Positions 14,465 to 21,582 of a stretch of 26,790 nucleotides of DNA are shown in pieces (position 1 is the first letter of the stretch; the number at the start of each line of letters is the position of its first letter). Under the pieces are notes generated by a model, which was not told the DNA's origin, made no database searches, and saw only the letters and a list, made by a program, of their open reading frames with translations. This DNA is from Candidatus Bipolaricaulota bacterium (lineage in GTDB: Bacteria > Bipolaricaulota > Bipolaricaulia > RBG-16-55-9 > DRXL01). A program made the position numbers and the translations under genes. The DNA lies in the NCBI GenBank assembly GCA_026414955.1, contig JAOAIA010000012.1:1-26790 (forward strand). The letters run 5' to 3'.

Positions 14465-15497
14465 ACCCCCGACCCTTTAGACGCGGATCGAGCGCATCAC
14501 GCAGGCCGTCACCAATAAAGTTAAAGCAGAGCACCGTCAAGAAGATAAACATCCCTGGGAAGAGCGCAATGTAAAACCCATTGGGATAGTAGAAAAACTC
14601 TTGGGCCCGCGAGAGCATATTGCCCCACGAGACCGCGGGGGGCTGAATCCCCAGCCCCAGAAACGACAGCCCAGACTCAATCAAGATCGCTTCACCGACC
14701 ATCAGCGTCGCTTGAACGATGATCAAGTGCAACGTATTAGGCAATAGATGATTAAGAATGATGCGCGTATGCGAAGCCCCAAGGGCACGCGCAGCATCAG
14801 TGAATTCGCGCTCGCGCAAGCTCAGAATCTCACCCCGGACAAGACGCGTTGTTCCCATCCAGGAGAGGGCCACGATGACGAGAATAATAATGACGATGCT
14901 CTTGGCTGGGCCGAGTACATCGCTGAGATATGCTGAAAGCGGCAACTCACGGTTCGCTAACAAGCCCGTAAGGATCAGCAGGAGTGGGAAGGTGGGGATC
15001 GAGAGCATAATATCGGTAAAGCGCGAGATGATCGCATCGAGCTTGCCCCCAAAGTAAGCTGCCAATGCCCCAAGAAGACTCCCCAAAAGAGTTGACGCCA
15101 GCGCTGCGACAAACCCCACCAGGAGCGAGACGCGCCCCCCGTGTAGCACACGCGAGAGAATATCTCGGCCCAAATCGTCCGTTCCGAAGGGATGCATCCC
15201 GCACTTCCAGAACAAGACCGCGGGGCGAATGCACGGGCCTGCGAGCGCGGGATCATCGGGAACGGTCAAGCGGGGCGGCCCAAAGAGCTTTTGCAGATTA
15301 TAGTCGGTCACGTCGTAGGGAGTTATCCACGGGGCGAGTACAGCTCCTAGAATCAAGACAAAGATGACTGAGCTGCCCACGATAGCGAGCTTGTGGCGCC
15401 GGAAGCGCCGCAGCGCCAGTACCCACGTCGAGGGGCTGCGCTCGACAATTACTTGCGCTCGCACTTGTTCTTTCTCTTGCAGCACCGGTTCACTCAT
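14454..15497 (-). CDS. peptide/nickel-type ABC transporter permease (DppC-like)
   Basis: The second integral membrane subunit of a dipeptide/oligopeptide import system, 347 residues. A cytoplasmic N terminus is followed by the first membrane helix (LAIVGSSVIFVLILGAVLAPWI), the family motif HPFGTDDLGRDILSRVLHGGRVSLLVG, further helices, and the ATPase-contacting EAA loop around REFTDAARALGASHTRIILNHLLPN. It ends with the family-typical GDGLRDALDPRLKG. Its start overlaps the dppB-like gene by 8 bp, so the two are coupled. The expected ATPase genes (dppD, dppF) do not follow; rtcB lies convergently next, so ATPases must be encoded elsewhere or shared. Confidence 0.94.
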   Translation of the reverse strand: MSEPVLQEKEQVRAQVIVERSPSTWVLALRRFRRHKLAIVGSSVIFVLILGAVLAPWITPYDVTDYNLQKLFGPPRLTVPDDPALAGPCIRPAVLFWKCGMHPFGTDDLGRDILSRVLHGGRVSLLVGFVAALASTLLGSLLGALAAYFGGKLDAIISRFTDIMLSIPTFPLLLILTGLLANRELPLSAYLSDVLGPAKSIVIIILVIVALSWMGTTRLVRGEILSLREREFTDAARALGASHTRIILNHLLPNTLHLIIVQATLMVGEAILIESGLSFLGLGIQPPAVSWGNMLSRAQEFFYYPNGFYIALFPGMFIFLTVLCFNFIGDGLRDALDPRLKGRGFTP

Positions 15498-16530
15498 AGC
15501 GAATTCGCGGGTCTACCAACGCATACGCAATGTCGGCCAACAGATTGAAGATCACGATCAAGAGCGAGATGAACATCAATGAGACCATCGCGACGTTGTA
15601 GTCGTTGCTCAAGATGGACTCGAAGATCGCCCGGCCCATGCCGGGCCAATTGAATACTGTTTCTGTGAGCACCGCACCGGACATCGCCGCGGGGATAGAG
15701 AGCGCGATGAGAGTAATAATCGGCGCGATGGCGTTGCGCAGCGCATGGCGAAATATGACGACTCGCTCTTGCAATCCCTTGGCTCGTGCCGTGCGCACGT
15801 AGTCGAGATGGATGACCTCGAGCATCGAGCTGCGCATGAAGCGCGTCCATGAAGCCATCTGGATGGACGAGAGTGCCGCAACGGGCAGAATCAAATGGCG
15901 CGCACGATCTGTGATGAACGGCCCCAACTGAGAGATATAGAGGCTGATCGCTTCAAAGAAATTACTCGTCTGTGCGGTAATAGCTGCCCAATCGGGAGCA
16001 GAGATGCCTGGGGTTGAAAGTCCGCCGGCGGGAAGTAGCTGTCGGAAATGCACGGCAAAGACATAAATCAAGATAAGCCCCAGCCAGAAGATGGGGATAG
16101 AGACCCCAATAAAATTGAAGAACGTCACGGTATAGTCCAATGGGGTGTGTTGGCGCAACGCTGAGATAATACCCGTAGGGATAGCAACGAGCAACGCGAT
16201 GAAGAGGGCTGTGACCGACAAGAGCAATGTGTTGGGGAGACGGTAGCGAAAGACGTATTCGGCCGCGGGCATCCCGAAGCGCCGCGAGGGGCCGAAGTCG
16301 CCCTGCACCGCGCGGCTGAGCCAAACCCAATACCGTGTGTACCACGGTTGATCGAGGCCGTAGAACTTCACGAGTCTCTGAATATCTTCAGAAGTCAACC
16401 CCGGATTTCCTAAACGCAATTCGTCAATGGGATCACCGGGCTTGAGGGCGAGAAGAGCATAAACGACCACAGAGATGAAGAAGACCGTTGGGACGATCTG
16501 CAAGAGCCGGCGCACCAGATAGCTGAGCAT
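15490..16530 (-). CDS. peptide/nickel-type ABC transporter permease (DppB-like)
   Basis: The first membrane subunit of the importer, 346 residues. It opens with the typical MLSYLVRRLLQIVPTVFFIS helix, has the periplasmic segment with YGLDQPWYTRYWVWL and GDFGPS, helices around LLLSVTALFIALLVAIPTGI and FIGVSIPIFWLGLILIYVFA, and the EAA loop LDYVRTARAKGLQERVVIFRHALRNA. It ends LADIAYALVDPRIRYE, as in the family. It lies 74 bp after the solute-binding protein gene, across a strong hairpin (16551-16583), and a TATAAT sits upstream of its ATG (16541-16546, minus strand), possibly a secondary promoter. Confidence 0.95.
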   Translation of the reverse strand: MLSYLVRRLLQIVPTVFFISVVVYALLALKPGDPIDELRLGNPGLTSEDIQRLVKFYGLDQPWYTRYWVWLSRAVQGDFGPSRRFGMPAAEYVFRYRLPNTLLLSVTALFIALLVAIPTGIISALRQHTPLDYTVTFFNFIGVSIPIFWLGLILIYVFAVHFRQLLPAGGLSTPGISAPDWAAITAQTSNFFEAISLYISQLGPFITDRARHLILPVAALSSIQMASWTRFMRSSMLEVIHLDYVRTARAKGLQERVVIFRHALRNAIAPIITLIALSIPAAMSGAVLTETVFNWPGMGRAIFESILSNDYNVAMVSLMFISLLIVIFNLLADIAYALVDPRIRYE

Positions 16531-16540
16531 GTCGCTATAG

Positions 16541-16546
16541 ATTATA
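16541..16546 (-). promoter_or_regulatory. possible internal -10 TATAAT upstream of dppB-like gene
   Basis: A perfect TATAAT, ten bases before the dppB-like ATG and just after the intercistronic hairpin. No acceptable -35 is present, so it is only a candidate for separate expression of the permease genes. Confidence 0.3.
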
Positions 16547-16550
16547 CGAA

Positions 16551-16583
16551 ACCGGGGGCGGGGCTTCTAACCCCACCCCCGGT
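16551..16583 (-). terminator. intercistronic hairpin between the binding protein and permease genes
   Basis: A stem of about 13 bp with one mismatch (ACCGGGGGCGGGG pairing CCCCACCCCCGGT) and a 7-base loop, lying 21 bases after the binding-protein stop. There is no U-run, so it is more likely an mRNA-stabilising or partially terminating element, as seen after other periplasmic binding protein genes, which raises binding protein over permease. Confidence 0.65.
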
Positions 16584-16604
16584 TCACAACACTCGTGCGA
16601 AAGC

Positions 16605-18470
16605 CTAGCGGACCTTCCTGGCACCGTTCTGTTCCCAACCCCACTCCCAGGCGTTCCACATCGGAGTACGGGTCAGAGGCGTCCCCTTGGTGTAGTTCAC
16701 CAAGCCCTTCTTGCTTAACAAGATCTCCACACGCTCGTAGAGCGGGATAGCCGGCAGCTCGTCACTGAAGATCTCCTGCATCTTCTTGAGGATCTCTGCG
16801 CGCTTTTGCGGGTCAATCTCGCTCAGCGCTTGGAAGTGCAGCTTGTCGTACTCACGGTTGACGTAGCCGTTGTGATTTTCGCCGGACATGCCGTTGGCCG
16901 GTCGTGCAACGTTGTCAAACGGTGCAGGCGTCTCTGGGTCGTCGGCCCAGATGTGGCTCGACACCTCATCAGCGGGGGCTTCGCCGATGCCACCGGCGCT
17001 GGCAAACTCAATGATGCCAGACCAGTTGCAGTTGGAGCCGTTGACGAAGTTGGTGCTGAAGAGCACTGAAGCCGGCTGGTTGCTCGGTTCTAGGGCAATG
17101 CCCACATCGCGTAGCTGGCGCTGCAGGATCTCCTGAGTGCGCACGCGGAAGGTCGCCGGCGTCGTCACGTGCGGCAATCTGAAGAAAACTGTGCGTCCGT
17201 CAGCGGTCTTTCTCTGCAAGACGCCGCCAGGCCCAGGTGTCCAGCCCAGCTCAGCCAAGAGCTTCTTGGCGTTCTCGACGTTGCGCGGCCACGGGTTCAA
17301 CTTGTCATGGTAACCGATGTCGCCGCGAATGACGAACGAATTCGAGACGACCGCGCCGGGGAAGACCACCTTGATCGCCTCGCGATCAAGCGCCTGGATG
17401 ATCGCTTGACGAGTGCGCTTGTCGCTCAAAAGCAAGTCATCGGCGGTCTGACAGACGGGCAAGTCAATGCCGGGGCGCCTGGTGAAGTGATTGAACCACA
17501 GCATTTCGAGGAAGCCCGAGGGCGAGACTTCGACACTGCCCCGGTCACCCAACTGTTGCTTGAGCACCGCGGGGTCTTGGCCAGCAAGCACAATATCATC
17601 GCTGGCATCCACTTCACCGGCGATCATCGCGGAGAGCGCGGTCTCGGTGGCCGTGAAGAAGCGCACGATCACCTCTTGGACGTAGTTCCTCGGATCGCCT
17701 GGCGGGCTAAGGAAGAAGTCCGGCCGGCGAGTGAAGCGCACGAACTGGTTGCGCTGCCACTCGACAAACTTGAACGGCCCGCTGCCCACGACTTTGCTGG
17801 GGTCTCTACCTGTGGCGGCATCGGCGCCCAAGAACTTGGACTTAATAATATCTGCAGCTTGGGCGGGGTTGGCCTCGGCTTCCCTGACCGCCTCGCGGAA
17901 GATCGGCTCCCAGATGTGCTTGGGCGCGAGGTCATAGTGTCGGGCGAGGCCGAGCCGCCCCGTCGGGCTGGCGTAGAAGAGATTTGGCTCCTTGTAGACA
18001 ATCGTAAAGTTCTTCCTGTCCCTGACCCGGATCTCTTGGATCATGTTCGAGAAAGTCCGGAAGAGCGCCGGGATGAGCGGGTGTCTCTGCACTTCGAGAG
18101 TGAAGAGCACATCGTCTGTCGTGATGTCTCTCCCATCGCTCCACGTGGCATTGGGGCGGATTGTCCAGTCTACTTCCTGGCGCACGAACTTGCCTTGGGC
18201 GTCCCGGACGACCCGCACACGCCCGTTCTTCTCCGTGGGAACTTCCGTAGCCAAGCCAGGCTGCAAGTTGCCCTGGTTGTCAAAGTACGTGAACCCGATC
18301 ATGAAGAGCCCCATGACGTTCTCTTTGGTGTCGGCGCCGCCCTCCCAGGGGTTGAACTGATCCGGCTCTTGGTTGGTGCCAATGATGAGATTATTCCTCT
18401 CAGGGCCAGCGAGCGTAGCCGTGACGGCTACTAACATAAGACAAACTGCCGTAAACAGCATCTTGCGCAT
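16605..18470 (-). CDS. extracytoplasmic solute-binding protein, family 5 (peptide/nickel type)
   Basis: A 621-residue substrate-binding protein of the DppA/OppA family, delivering peptides or related solutes to the membrane permeases downstream. It has a Sec signal peptide (MRKMLFTAVCLMLVAVTATLAG; likely cleaved near residue 21, no lipobox Cys), followed by NLIIGTNQEPDQFNPW, the family marker DGRDITTDDVLFTLEVQ, VGSGPFKFVEW, RTRQAIIQALDREAI and a C-terminal region ending PMWNAWEWGWEQNG. It is somewhat longer than the usual 500-550 residues. A strong AAAGGAGGAAC ribosome site precedes the ATG. The promoter at 18582-18611 gives a leader of about 105 nt. The ligand cannot be deduced. Confidence 0.94.
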   Translation of the reverse strand: MRKMLFTAVCLMLVAVTATLAGPERNNLIIGTNQEPDQFNPWEGGADTKENVMGLFMIGFTYFDNQGNLQPGLATEVPTEKNGRVRVVRDAQGKFVRQEVDWTIRPNATWSDGRDITTDDVLFTLEVQRHPLIPALFRTFSNMIQEIRVRDRKNFTIVYKEPNLFYASPTGRLGLARHYDLAPKHIWEPIFREAVREAEANPAQAADIIKSKFLGADAATGRDPSKVVGSGPFKFVEWQRNQFVRFTRRPDFFLSPPGDPRNYVQEVIVRFFTATETALSAMIAGEVDASDDIVLAGQDPAVLKQQLGDRGSVEVSPSGFLEMLWFNHFTRRPGIDLPVCQTADDLLLSDKRTRQAIIQALDREAIKVVFPGAVVSNSFVIRGDIGYHDKLNPWPRNVENAKKLLAELGWTPGPGGVLQRKTADGRTVFFRLPHVTTPATFRVRTQEILQRQLRDVGIALEPSNQPASVLFSTNFVNGSNCNWSGIIEFASAGGIGEAPADEVSSHIWADDPETPAPFDNVARPANGMSGENHNGYVNREYDKLHFQALSEIDPQKRAEILKKMQEIFSDELPAIPLYERVEILLSKKGLVNYTKGTPLTRTPMWNAWEWGWEQNGARKVR

Positions 18471-18581
18471 AAAGAGTTCCTCCTTTGAGATGTTGGCTTA
18501 CTAGGCTGATAGATATTTATTGTGCGCTAAACCCTGTACCACCTCCCTCTCGACAGATCTTTTGGAAATACTTCAAAGTTA

Positions 18582-18611
18582 AGTATAGACTGTTCACCAT
18601 CGAAAAGTCAA
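18582..18611 (-). promoter_or_regulatory. promoter TTGACT-N18-TATACT of the dppABC-like operon
   Basis: The -35 TTGACT (18606-18611) and -10 TATACT (18582-18587) on the minus strand are 18 bp apart. Transcription would start near 18575, leaving a leader of about 105 nt before the binding protein. The 271-bp gap between the binding protein and the 29-residue ORF holds this promoter and the divergent one at 18679-18707; I see no riboswitch pattern in the leader. Confidence 0.68.
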
Positions 18612-18678
18612 GAGCGGTCTCTTTCCGCAATAATTCGAGCTTTAGAGCAACCAAGGTGATCTTCATTACCAAAGCCTC

Positions 18679-18707
18679 TTGTCTTTTGCTTTTGACTATA
18701 CTATAAT
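18679..18707 (+). promoter_or_regulatory. promoter TTGTCT-N17-TATAAT of the small membrane peptide operon
   Basis: The -35 TTGTCT (18679-18684) and consensus -10 TATAAT (18702-18707) are 17 bp apart. The start point is near 18714, about 28 nt before the GTG of the 29-residue gene. Confidence 0.68.
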
Positions 18708-18741
18708 AAGCCCATCTTGCACACGGCAGGAGGTGGCAACA

Positions 18742-18831
18742 GTGATCATCATTGATCCGGTGTTGGTGCTGCTCTTCGCGTTCTGGTTCGTCTTCTTGAT
18801 AGCGCTGATCATCTTCATCGCAGGCCCATAG
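18742..18831 (+). CDS. 29-residue single-span membrane peptide
   Basis: A short gene beginning with GTG after a near-perfect ribosome site (AGGAGGTG, 18729-18736) and a well-formed promoter. It encodes a peptide of 29 residues, MIIIDPVLVLLFAFWFVFLI followed by ALIIFIAGP: almost entirely hydrophobic, one membrane helix, with a single charged residue (Asp5) near the N terminus. It does not match small membrane proteins I know, such as KdpF or CydX. The 207-residue exported protein gene follows after 37 bp with its own ribosome site, and a terminator closes the unit, so the two are probably co-expressed. The peptide could be a helper or regulator of a membrane complex; no function can be assigned. 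Confidence 0.7.
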   Translation: MIIIDPVLVLLFAFWFVFLIALIIFIAGP

Positions 18832-18868
18832 TTGGAGTAGCCCGGGGTTTAGAAAGAAGGAGGCAGCG

Positions 18869-19492
18869 GTGCGTAAAGTCTCTATTCTTGCGTTCGTGCT
18901 CTTATTCAGCGTGATGCTCCCCGCCCTTGGGCAAAACGCCCTTGAAGAGCTGGCCAAACAGCAGATCGCCCAGAAGACCGGGCTTGACCCCAAGCTCTTA
19001 GCCACGCTCTTCGTCACCGACGGGGAGAATCAGTTTATCTTAGCGTTCGTCTACGTGAACGAACAGACAATGCAGAGCCAGCTCAAGCCCGAACTCAAGC
19101 AAGCGATCGCGCCATACGTTCATAAGCGCGCTCTCTTGACGGTGCTGGCTCCCGCGAAGACGTCGTTCTTCGATCCGTTCCGGATCAACTTCGAGCAGGG
19201 GCAGGCGCGCTTCTTACTGTCGGAGCACTCTATCGTCAAGGTGACGCCGGACTTCGGTGCAGGGCGATTCGAGTCGGGCACGGTGAGCGCAGGGATCTTA
19301 TTGCTCAGCGATGGCCTTGACTTGGGCCAGCCGTTCCGCATCTATTATGGCCCACAATCAACGGTCTTCTCGCTAACGGGCCAGACGCTGCCAGCGCAGC
19401 CCAACCCCTTCGTGCAGTTGCTCTTATTCTTGCAGTTTCTGTTTTTCAATATTCTGTTGCTCTTCTTGATCCCGTTCCTGTTGGGGCTGTAA
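18869..19492 (+). CDS. exported protein of unknown function with C-terminal membrane anchor
   Basis: A 207-residue protein that I do not recognise. It has a signal peptide (MRKVSILAFVLLFSVMLPALG, likely cut near residue 21), a soluble region of about 155 residues with alternating strand-like segments (for example LATLFVTDGENQFILAFVYV and FESGTVSAGILLLSDG), and a very hydrophobic end (VQLLLFLQFLFFNILLLFLI onward) that should anchor it in the membrane. The start is GTG at 18869 with AAGGAGG five bases upstream. It sits directly after the 29-residue membrane peptide and before an intrinsic terminator, so the two form a small operon. Confidence 0.82.
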   Translation: MRKVSILAFVLLFSVMLPALGQNALEELAKQQIAQKTGLDPKLLATLFVTDGENQFILAFVYVNEQTMQSQLKPELKQAIAPYVHKRALLTVLAPAKTSFFDPFRINFEQGQARFLLSEHSIVKVTPDFGAGRFESGTVSAGILLLSDGLDLGQPFRIYYGPQSTVFSLTGQTLPAQPNPFVQLLLFLQFLFFNILLLFLIPFLLGL

Positions 19493-19518
19493 GAAGCGTG
19501 TGTTCAGCTTACGGCAGT

Positions 19519-19550
19519 CAGCCCTCAGCGCGCTGGCTGCTATTTTTTTT
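19519..19550 (+). terminator. intrinsic terminator of the small membrane/exported operon
   Basis: CAGCC (19519-19523) pairs with GGCTG (19535-19539) around a segment containing the self-complementary AGCGCGCT, followed by a run of eight T. The T-run overlaps the stop codon of the convergent permease gene. Confidence 0.75.
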
Positions 19551-20712
19551 ATTCATAACGCAGCGCCTCGACGGGTTCGAGCCGCGCCGCCCGCCACGCC
19601 GGCCATAACCCCGCTATCGTCCCTAAGAAGACTGAAAAGCCGAGTGACCCGAAAATCAGCGTCCCATCGAACGCTACGCTAAAAAGATCTGTCCGCAAAA
19701 ACTGCTGTGCGGCTAAAACGACAGATTGCGCAATCGCCCCGCCCATGAGCAGTCCAGCCAGCCCTCCGAATAACCCCAACACGCTCGACTCCATCAGAAA
19801 GAGCGCGAGAATGTGCTCACGTCTCGCGCCGATAGCTTTGAGAATCCCGATCTCGTGCGTGCGCTCTAAGATCGCCATGAGCATCGTGTTTGTCAGCCCA
19901 ATTCCTCCAACCAGCAGAGAGATCCCTGCAATCGCCCCCAGCGTCCAGCGCAGCACCGTCAACACCCCGCTGACGAGGTCACTGAGCTGCTTTGACGACT
20001 GCACGACAAAGTCGCGCTCGGCTACAGATTCTCGCAAGACCCTGTGGACCTCTTGCGCGAGCGTCGTTGGATCTACGCCGGGTGCCGCCCGCACGAACGC
20101 TCCCGAGATCAAGCCCTTTTCGTTGACGAACTCCTCGAGCTTCTCTAATGATAGATAGAGCGCGTAGTCGTCTTGGTCGTTCCCCGTGCGCTTCAGAAAA
20201 CCGACGACCCGAAACGCGCGATTCTGAATAGTGACGCTCTCGCCGAGCGAGACTTTCAGATCGCGCGCGGCGCCCTCGCCGAGCACGACTTCATCTTCTG
20301 TGGGGAGAAAGAGCCGCCCTTGGGCAAGCTCCAGCCCACCGAAGAACCTCTCACCATCGTCAAAAGAGCGAACCCCTACGACAGTAAGAAACCCCGGAGT
20401 CGCCGCGCTCTTGACGGAGAGAATCTCGCGCCGCGCCGCCCCCACGCTCCTGACCCCAGGGATATTTTTGAGCATCAAGAGATCGAGCCGCGCCGGGCGC
20501 GGCTCTCCCAGACTTCCGGCGGGCACGACGAGAATGACGTCAGCGCCAAGCTTTGCGATCTGGCGCTCTATGGCACGCTGCGCGCCCAAGCTCAGCGAGA
20601 TCAGCGCTACGACCGCCGTCATCCCGATAGCGATCCCGATCAGCGTCAGAGCGCTGCGCGCCTTGCGCGCCGCGAGATTGCGGAGAGCTAGCAGAACCAA
20701 ATCGTGTAGCAT
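19549..20712 (-). CDS. MacB/FtsX-type ABC transporter permease
   Basis: A 387-residue membrane protein of the MacB/FtsX/LolC-E class, which drives mechanotransmission or lipoprotein/peptide export rather than classical transport. Layout: N-terminal membrane helix after ALRNLAARKARSALTLIGIAIGM, an extracytoplasmic MacB-like domain of about 200 residues (GVRSVGAARREI to SKQLSD), then three membrane helices with the hallmark VGGIGLTNTMLMAILERTHEIGILKAIGA between them and the closing PAWRAARLEPVEALRYE. The ATG at 20712 is preferred over a preceding TTG (20715). No ATP-binding partner gene is present on either side, so the ATPase must be elsewhere. The exported protein upstream ends 46 bp away and may share its mRNA. 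Confidence 0.92.
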   Translation of the reverse strand: MLHDLVLLALRNLAARKARSALTLIGIAIGMTAVVALISLSLGAQRAIERQIAKLGADVILVVPAGSLGEPRPARLDLLMLKNIPGVRSVGAARREILSVKSAATPGFLTVVGVRSFDDGERFFGGLELAQGRLFLPTEDEVVLGEGAARDLKVSLGESVTIQNRAFRVVGFLKRTGNDQDDYALYLSLEKLEEFVNEKGLISGAFVRAAPGVDPTTLAQEVHRVLRESVAERDFVVQSSKQLSDLVSGVLTVLRWTLGAIAGISLLVGGIGLTNTMLMAILERTHEIGILKAIGARREHILALFLMESSVLGLFGGLAGLLMGGAIAQSVVLAAQQFLRTDLFSVAFDGTLIFGSLGFSVFLGTIAGLWPAWRAARLEPVEALRYE

Positions 20713-20758
20713 CAATCAACCTGCTGTAAGGGCAGGTCCTGAAACCCACTCCTACTCA

Positions 20759-21334
20759 TTACGGGCGCATCGCAAACTCTATTAACTCTAACGTAAACAC
20801 CGTCACAAAGAGCAATCCCCGACGCTCGTCAATCCGTAATAACGGGGGAAACGGCACAGCTTTGTTGAGCGTCAACGCTAGAAGCGTGCGCTGCTCGGGT
20901 TTTTTCGGGTCGGTGAGCACGCCACGGATCACGTCCACACCGGCGATCCTGTCGCGCTCGCCCGCTTCAAAGCGCGCCCCATTGGGCAAGATATAAGTCG
21001 TATTGGGCTGAATGTCAGCTAAAAACTTGCGCAGCGCCGTGAGCGACTCGCTGTTGACCTCGAGCTGTGCGCGCGCCAGCCCTTCTAAGACGCCGCGCTC
21101 CAAATCTGTTCTTGTGCCCGTGACTTCGTTGGTCGTCTTGACCGTGAACGTATCAGGCGCTACGGGCTGAATCTCCATCGTCAAGAGAATGGGATAGGCT
21201 GACTTCTCTTGAGTGATCTTATAGACGGACTTGCTCGTGCCGCCGGGGTAACTCTGAAAGAAGCCGCCCTGTTGGGCCACAGCCCACAGGCCCATCGCTC
21301 CGAAGATCACGAGAAGAACTGGTATGCGTCTCAT
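20759..21334 (-). CDS. exported protein of unknown function
   Basis: A 191-residue protein with a signal peptide (MRRIPVLLVIFGAMGLWAVA, cleavage near residue 20-21) and no further clear membrane segment. The mature part looks beta-rich, with segments such as YPILLTMEIQPVAPDTFTVKTTNE, ANGARFEAGERDRIAGVDV-like loops and a C-terminal RGLLFVTVFTLELIEFAM. I do not recognise the family. GGAGG precedes the ATG. It lies between the candidate ncRNA and the MacB-type permease, in the same orientation as both, so a role as an extracytoplasmic accessory of the permease is possible but unproven. Confidence 0.8.
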   Translation of the reverse strand: MRRIPVLLVIFGAMGLWAVAQQGGFFQSYPGGTSKSVYKITQEKSAYPILLTMEIQPVAPDTFTVKTTNEVTGTRTDLERGVLEGLARAQLEVNSESLTALRKFLADIQPNTTYILPNGARFEAGERDRIAGVDVIRGVLTDPKKPEQRTLLALTLNKAVPFPPLLRIDERRGLLFVTVFTLELIEFAMRP

Positions 21335-21373
21335 GGTGCCTCCTCTCTCTTTCTATTCTATGCTCTGACCTAA

Positions 21374-21433
21374 CCCCCTAGCCCCTCACCCCTCCCCCTC
21401 TCCCTCGGAGGGGGAGAGGGGCCGGGGGAGAGG
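21374..21433. repeat. GC-rich palindromic repeat, copy 3 (upstream of exported protein)
   Basis: A C-rich arm and G-rich arm around CCCTCGGAGGG, with the same CCCCTCTCCC...GGGAGAGGGG core as copies at 2941-2992 and 10285-10336. It sits just downstream of the U-run of the candidate ncRNA and about 40 bp before the exported-protein start, so it could add a second hairpin or influence that gene's leader. Confidence 0.8.
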
Positions 21434-21435
21434 CC

Positions 21436-21546
21436 AAAAAGAAGAGGCCTTAACCCAAGCTGATGCATCCTTCCCCTGGGCCTGGGCGGGGTCTCCCTGA
21501 AGCAGCCTCTGGGGACGCGGTTCGATCACCGGGTTAAGGCCCTCTT
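21436..21546 (-). ncRNA. candidate structured non-coding RNA of about 110 nt with own promoter and U-tail
   Basis: The ends of this segment form a 15-bp closing stem with one bulged G (minus-strand AAGAGGGCCTTAACCC, 21531-21546, against GGGTTAAGGCCTCTT, 21442-21456), followed at once by C and TTTTT, as in an intrinsic terminator. The enclosed 74 nt can continue as a rod: UGAU with AUCA, and UCCCC with GGGGA, then a small GGGAGACCC hairpin. A TGGACA-N17-TAAGAT promoter (21549-21577) places the start point at the foot of the stem. The long rod recalls 4.5S or 6S RNA, but I cannot find the SRP loop motif and it is too short for 6S. A 3'-end element of the CARDB mRNA or a small inverted-repeat mobile element are alternatives. 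Confidence 0.5.
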
Positions 21547-21548
21547 TC

Positions 21549-21577
21549 ATCTTAACGCAGAGCGCTGCGCTTGTCCA
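21549..21577 (-). promoter_or_regulatory. promoter TGGACA-N17-TAAGAT of the candidate ncRNA
   Basis: The -35 TGGACA (21572-21577) is five of six to consensus; the -10 TAAGAT (21549-21554) is four of six; the spacer is 17 bp. The start point would be about 21541-21544, matching the first bases of the closing stem. The -35 lies just downstream of the CARDB stop codon (21583). Confidence 0.5.
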
Positions 21578-21582
21578 CCACC

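Noticed and set aside
17169..18434. 421-codon open frame antisense to the solute-binding protein
   Set aside because: The minus-strand frame has a signal peptide, family motifs and a strong ribosome site; the plus-strand frame has no recognisable motif and follows from codon bias of the true gene.
18517..18560. Short GTG-started upstream ORF in the dppA-like leader (minus strand, near the AGGGAGGTGG sequence)
   Set aside because: Only about 13 codons, with the ribosome site overlapping the GTG itself; no attenuator hairpins follow, so it is not supported.
18517..19017. 166-codon minus-strand frame across the small-peptide operon
   Set aside because: It has no family match, and the opposite strand carries well-placed promoter, ribosome sites, signal peptide and terminator.
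21516..21535. tRNA-like T-arm (GGTTCGATCACC)
   Set aside because: The flanking bases do not form a 5-bp T stem, and there is no anticodon arm or acceptor stem at tRNA spacing.
21442..21546. SRP (4.5S) RNA
   Set aside because: Size and rod shape fit, but neither strand has the conserved GGAA tetraloop with the AGCAGCC-type symmetric loop; only AGCAGCC by itself appears, out of context.
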